This document shows positions 6,821 to 7,506 of a stretch of DNA of 7,506 nt, one piece after another. The DNA is taken from positions 1-7,506 of the forward strand of contig DYTG01000086.1 in NCBI GenBank assembly GCA_020726085.1. Reading direction: 5' to 3'. Under the pieces are notes generated by a model that saw only the letters and a program-made list of their open reading frames with translations, was not told where the DNA came from and searched no databases. How positions within the stretch are numbered: position 1 is the first letter of the stretch; every line of letters starts with the position of its first letter. The stretch is from Sulfurovum sp. Lineage in GTDB: Bacteria; Campylobacterota; Campylobacteria; Campylobacterales; Sulfurovaceae. Made by a program: the position numbers and the translations under genes.

Positions 6821-6942
6821 CTTTTTCTGCCTTTAGCTCTTCGAGCCGAAATGACTTTTCTACCATTTTTGCTCTTCATGCGGGTTCTAAAACCGTGTGT
6901 TCTTTTGCGTGGTGTATTGTGCGGTTGAAACGTTCTTTTCAT
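6808..6942 (-). CDS. rpmH: Large-subunit ribosomal protein L34 (bL34)
   Basis: This short gene encodes 44 residues, starting MKRTFQPHNTPRKRTHGF and ending AKGRKRLAV. That is the near-invariant bL34 sequence, including KRTHGFR and the basic C-terminus, at the usual length of 44-46. The protein is a small, very basic component of the 50S subunit. The ATG at 6940-6942 has AAAGGA on the minus strand 7 nt upstream. It is the first gene after the intergenic promoter region, and its 3' end overlaps the inferred rnpA start, the normal bacterial order. Confidence 0.97.
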   Translation of the reverse strand: MKRTFQPHNTPRKRTHGFRTRMKSKNGRKVISARRAKGRKRLAV

Positions 6943-6971
6943 CGTTGTATCCTTTAGCTTGGGTTAAATTT

Positions 6972-7040
6972 CCATAATATCGAAACGTAATTTTATCCAA
7001 AGAAGACTTAAGAAGCCATTAGAAGCTTAAAGAGATGAAG
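6972..7040 (-). promoter_or_regulatory. Probable promoter region of the rpmH operon with 10-bp phased repeats
   Basis: On the plus strand the blocks agaagactta (7001), agaagccatt (7011), agaagcttaa (7021) and a weaker agagatgaag (7031) follow one another at exactly 10-bp spacing. Read on the minus strand they are CTTCT-rich and lie directly upstream of a -10-like TAAAAT (6990-6995); a second candidate, TATTAT, is at 6974-6979. No TTGACA-like -35 box is evident. In Campylobacter a periodic T-rich signal replaces the -35 box of sigma-70 promoters, and this arrangement resembles that. The assignment is inferred, since no start site can be read from sequence alone. Confidence 0.5.
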
Positions 7041-7044
7041 AATT

Positions 7045-7506
7045 TTATAATGAATGATATTTGATTTCACCCAAAGAGCTGTGGCGACGTGCGGTAATGT
7101 AGAGTTGAAAGGCTTTGTAAATCATATCTCTCACATCGTAGCGTGTCGTACGCACTTCAAGCGCGACACATGTCACATCTTTGACATCTTTGTCTTGCGT
7201 GAGGGCGGTAACCATGCGATTGGCAAACATATACCCTCCATCTACCGTAGTATCTTGGCAAACGATACTAAAAAGATTGTATTTTTCATCAATAACTTTG
7301 AGAATATCACTGTCACGTTTGGTATTTACAATGTATTGATAGAGTTCGTCATACTCGGCTTTGATGATGATAATGGTAAATTTTGTTTGCGTTTTATCAA
7401 GCATATAGGAGAGTACATCTACCGTAGGAGCCAACTCTTTTTGCATCTTGGTAGCAATATCAATTTCACGTTCATTAAATGTAGATTCATTTTTTTTGCT
7501 TCTATT
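7045..7506 (-). CDS. Uncharacterised protein, 3' part only; possible degenerate GGDEF-like domain
   Basis: The frame is open from the window edge to the stop TAA at 7045-7047, giving at least 153 residues. An internal ATG at 7446 has no Shine-Dalgarno and the frame continues upstream (FNEREIDIATK), so the true start is probably outside the window. The order of segments recalls a GGDEF fold: a hydrophobic strand (FTIIIIKAEYDEL), a helix, then a strand with CQDTTVDGGYMFANRM where the GGDEF hairpin would be, a strand VTCVALEV, and a last helix with YKAFQLYITARRH resembling the usual AD-ALYxAK end. The signature GG(D/E)EF is not intact, so diguanylate cyclase activity is not expected if this reading is right. 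I do not recognise the gene with certainty. It ends 102 bp before rpmH with no visible terminator. Confidence 0.55.
   Translation of the reverse strand, partial: NRSKKNESTFNEREIDIATKMQKELAPTVDVLSYMLDKTQTKFTIIIIKAEYDELYQYIVNTKRDSDILKVIDEKYNLFSIVCQDTTVDGGYMFANRMVTALTQDKDVKDVTCVALEVRTTRYDVRDMIYKAFQLYITARRHSSLGEIKYHSL

Noticed and set aside
6808..6942. rnpA starting upstream of and enclosing rpmH, as in Thermus
   Set aside because: An in-frame TAA at 6833-6835 blocks any rnpA start further upstream.
6993..7001. TTATCCAAA, one mismatch from the E. coli DnaA box, next to rpmH
   Set aside because: It is a single isolated site, there is no dnaA gene or box cluster in the window, and Campylobacterota origins use a different box. 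It overlaps the -10 candidate and is likely chance.

Overview
The window looks like chromosomal DNA of a member of the Campylobacterota (formerly Epsilonproteobacteria). The evidence is the block rpmH, rnpA, yidC, jag, mnmE in one direction, a cyclic amidohydrolase resembling the aminofutalosine deaminases of Helicobacter and Nitratiruptor, moderately AT-rich DNA, and a promoter region with 10-bp phased repeats in place of a clear -35 box. The genus cannot be fixed from the sequence alone. A free-living sulfur-oxidising relative of Sulfurimonas, Sulfuricurvum or Sulfurovum is a reasonable guess, but only a guess.

Everything is on the minus strand, so the reading order runs from high to low coordinates. 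At the right edge (7045-7506) is the 3' part of an unidentified gene whose last domain looks like a degenerate GGDEF fold. A 102-bp intergenic region follows (6943-7044) with 10-bp tandem repeats and -10-like hexamers. Next come rpmH (ribosomal protein L34), rnpA (RNase P protein), yidC (membrane insertase), jag/khpB (KH-domain RNA-binding protein), mnmE (tRNA wobble-uridine modification GTPase), a probable aminofutalosine deaminase of menaquinone biosynthesis, rodA (cell-wall glycan polymerase) and a tRNA with anticodon CAU. Gaps between genes are from -47 to about 63 bp and no convincing terminator is seen, so rpmH through the tRNA is probably one long transcription unit. No stretch of 300 bases lacks a gene.

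The operon joins ribosome assembly and tRNA processing or modification (L34, RNase P protein, MnmE, tRNA) with membrane protein insertion (YidC, Jag), quinone synthesis and wall elongation (RodA). It is a growth-linked housekeeping cluster, and I see no mobile element, CRISPR array, defence system or clearly new system. The odd points are finer-grained. rnpA has no ATG, GTG or TTG that would give a full-length protein, and its best start is ATT. yidC starts with TTG and the deaminase with GTG. The yidD gene expected between rnpA and yidC is absent. The 3' end of jag doubles as the 5' end of mnmE. The R3H domain of Jag lacks its signature histidine, and YidC has Lys in place of the hydrophilic-groove Arg.
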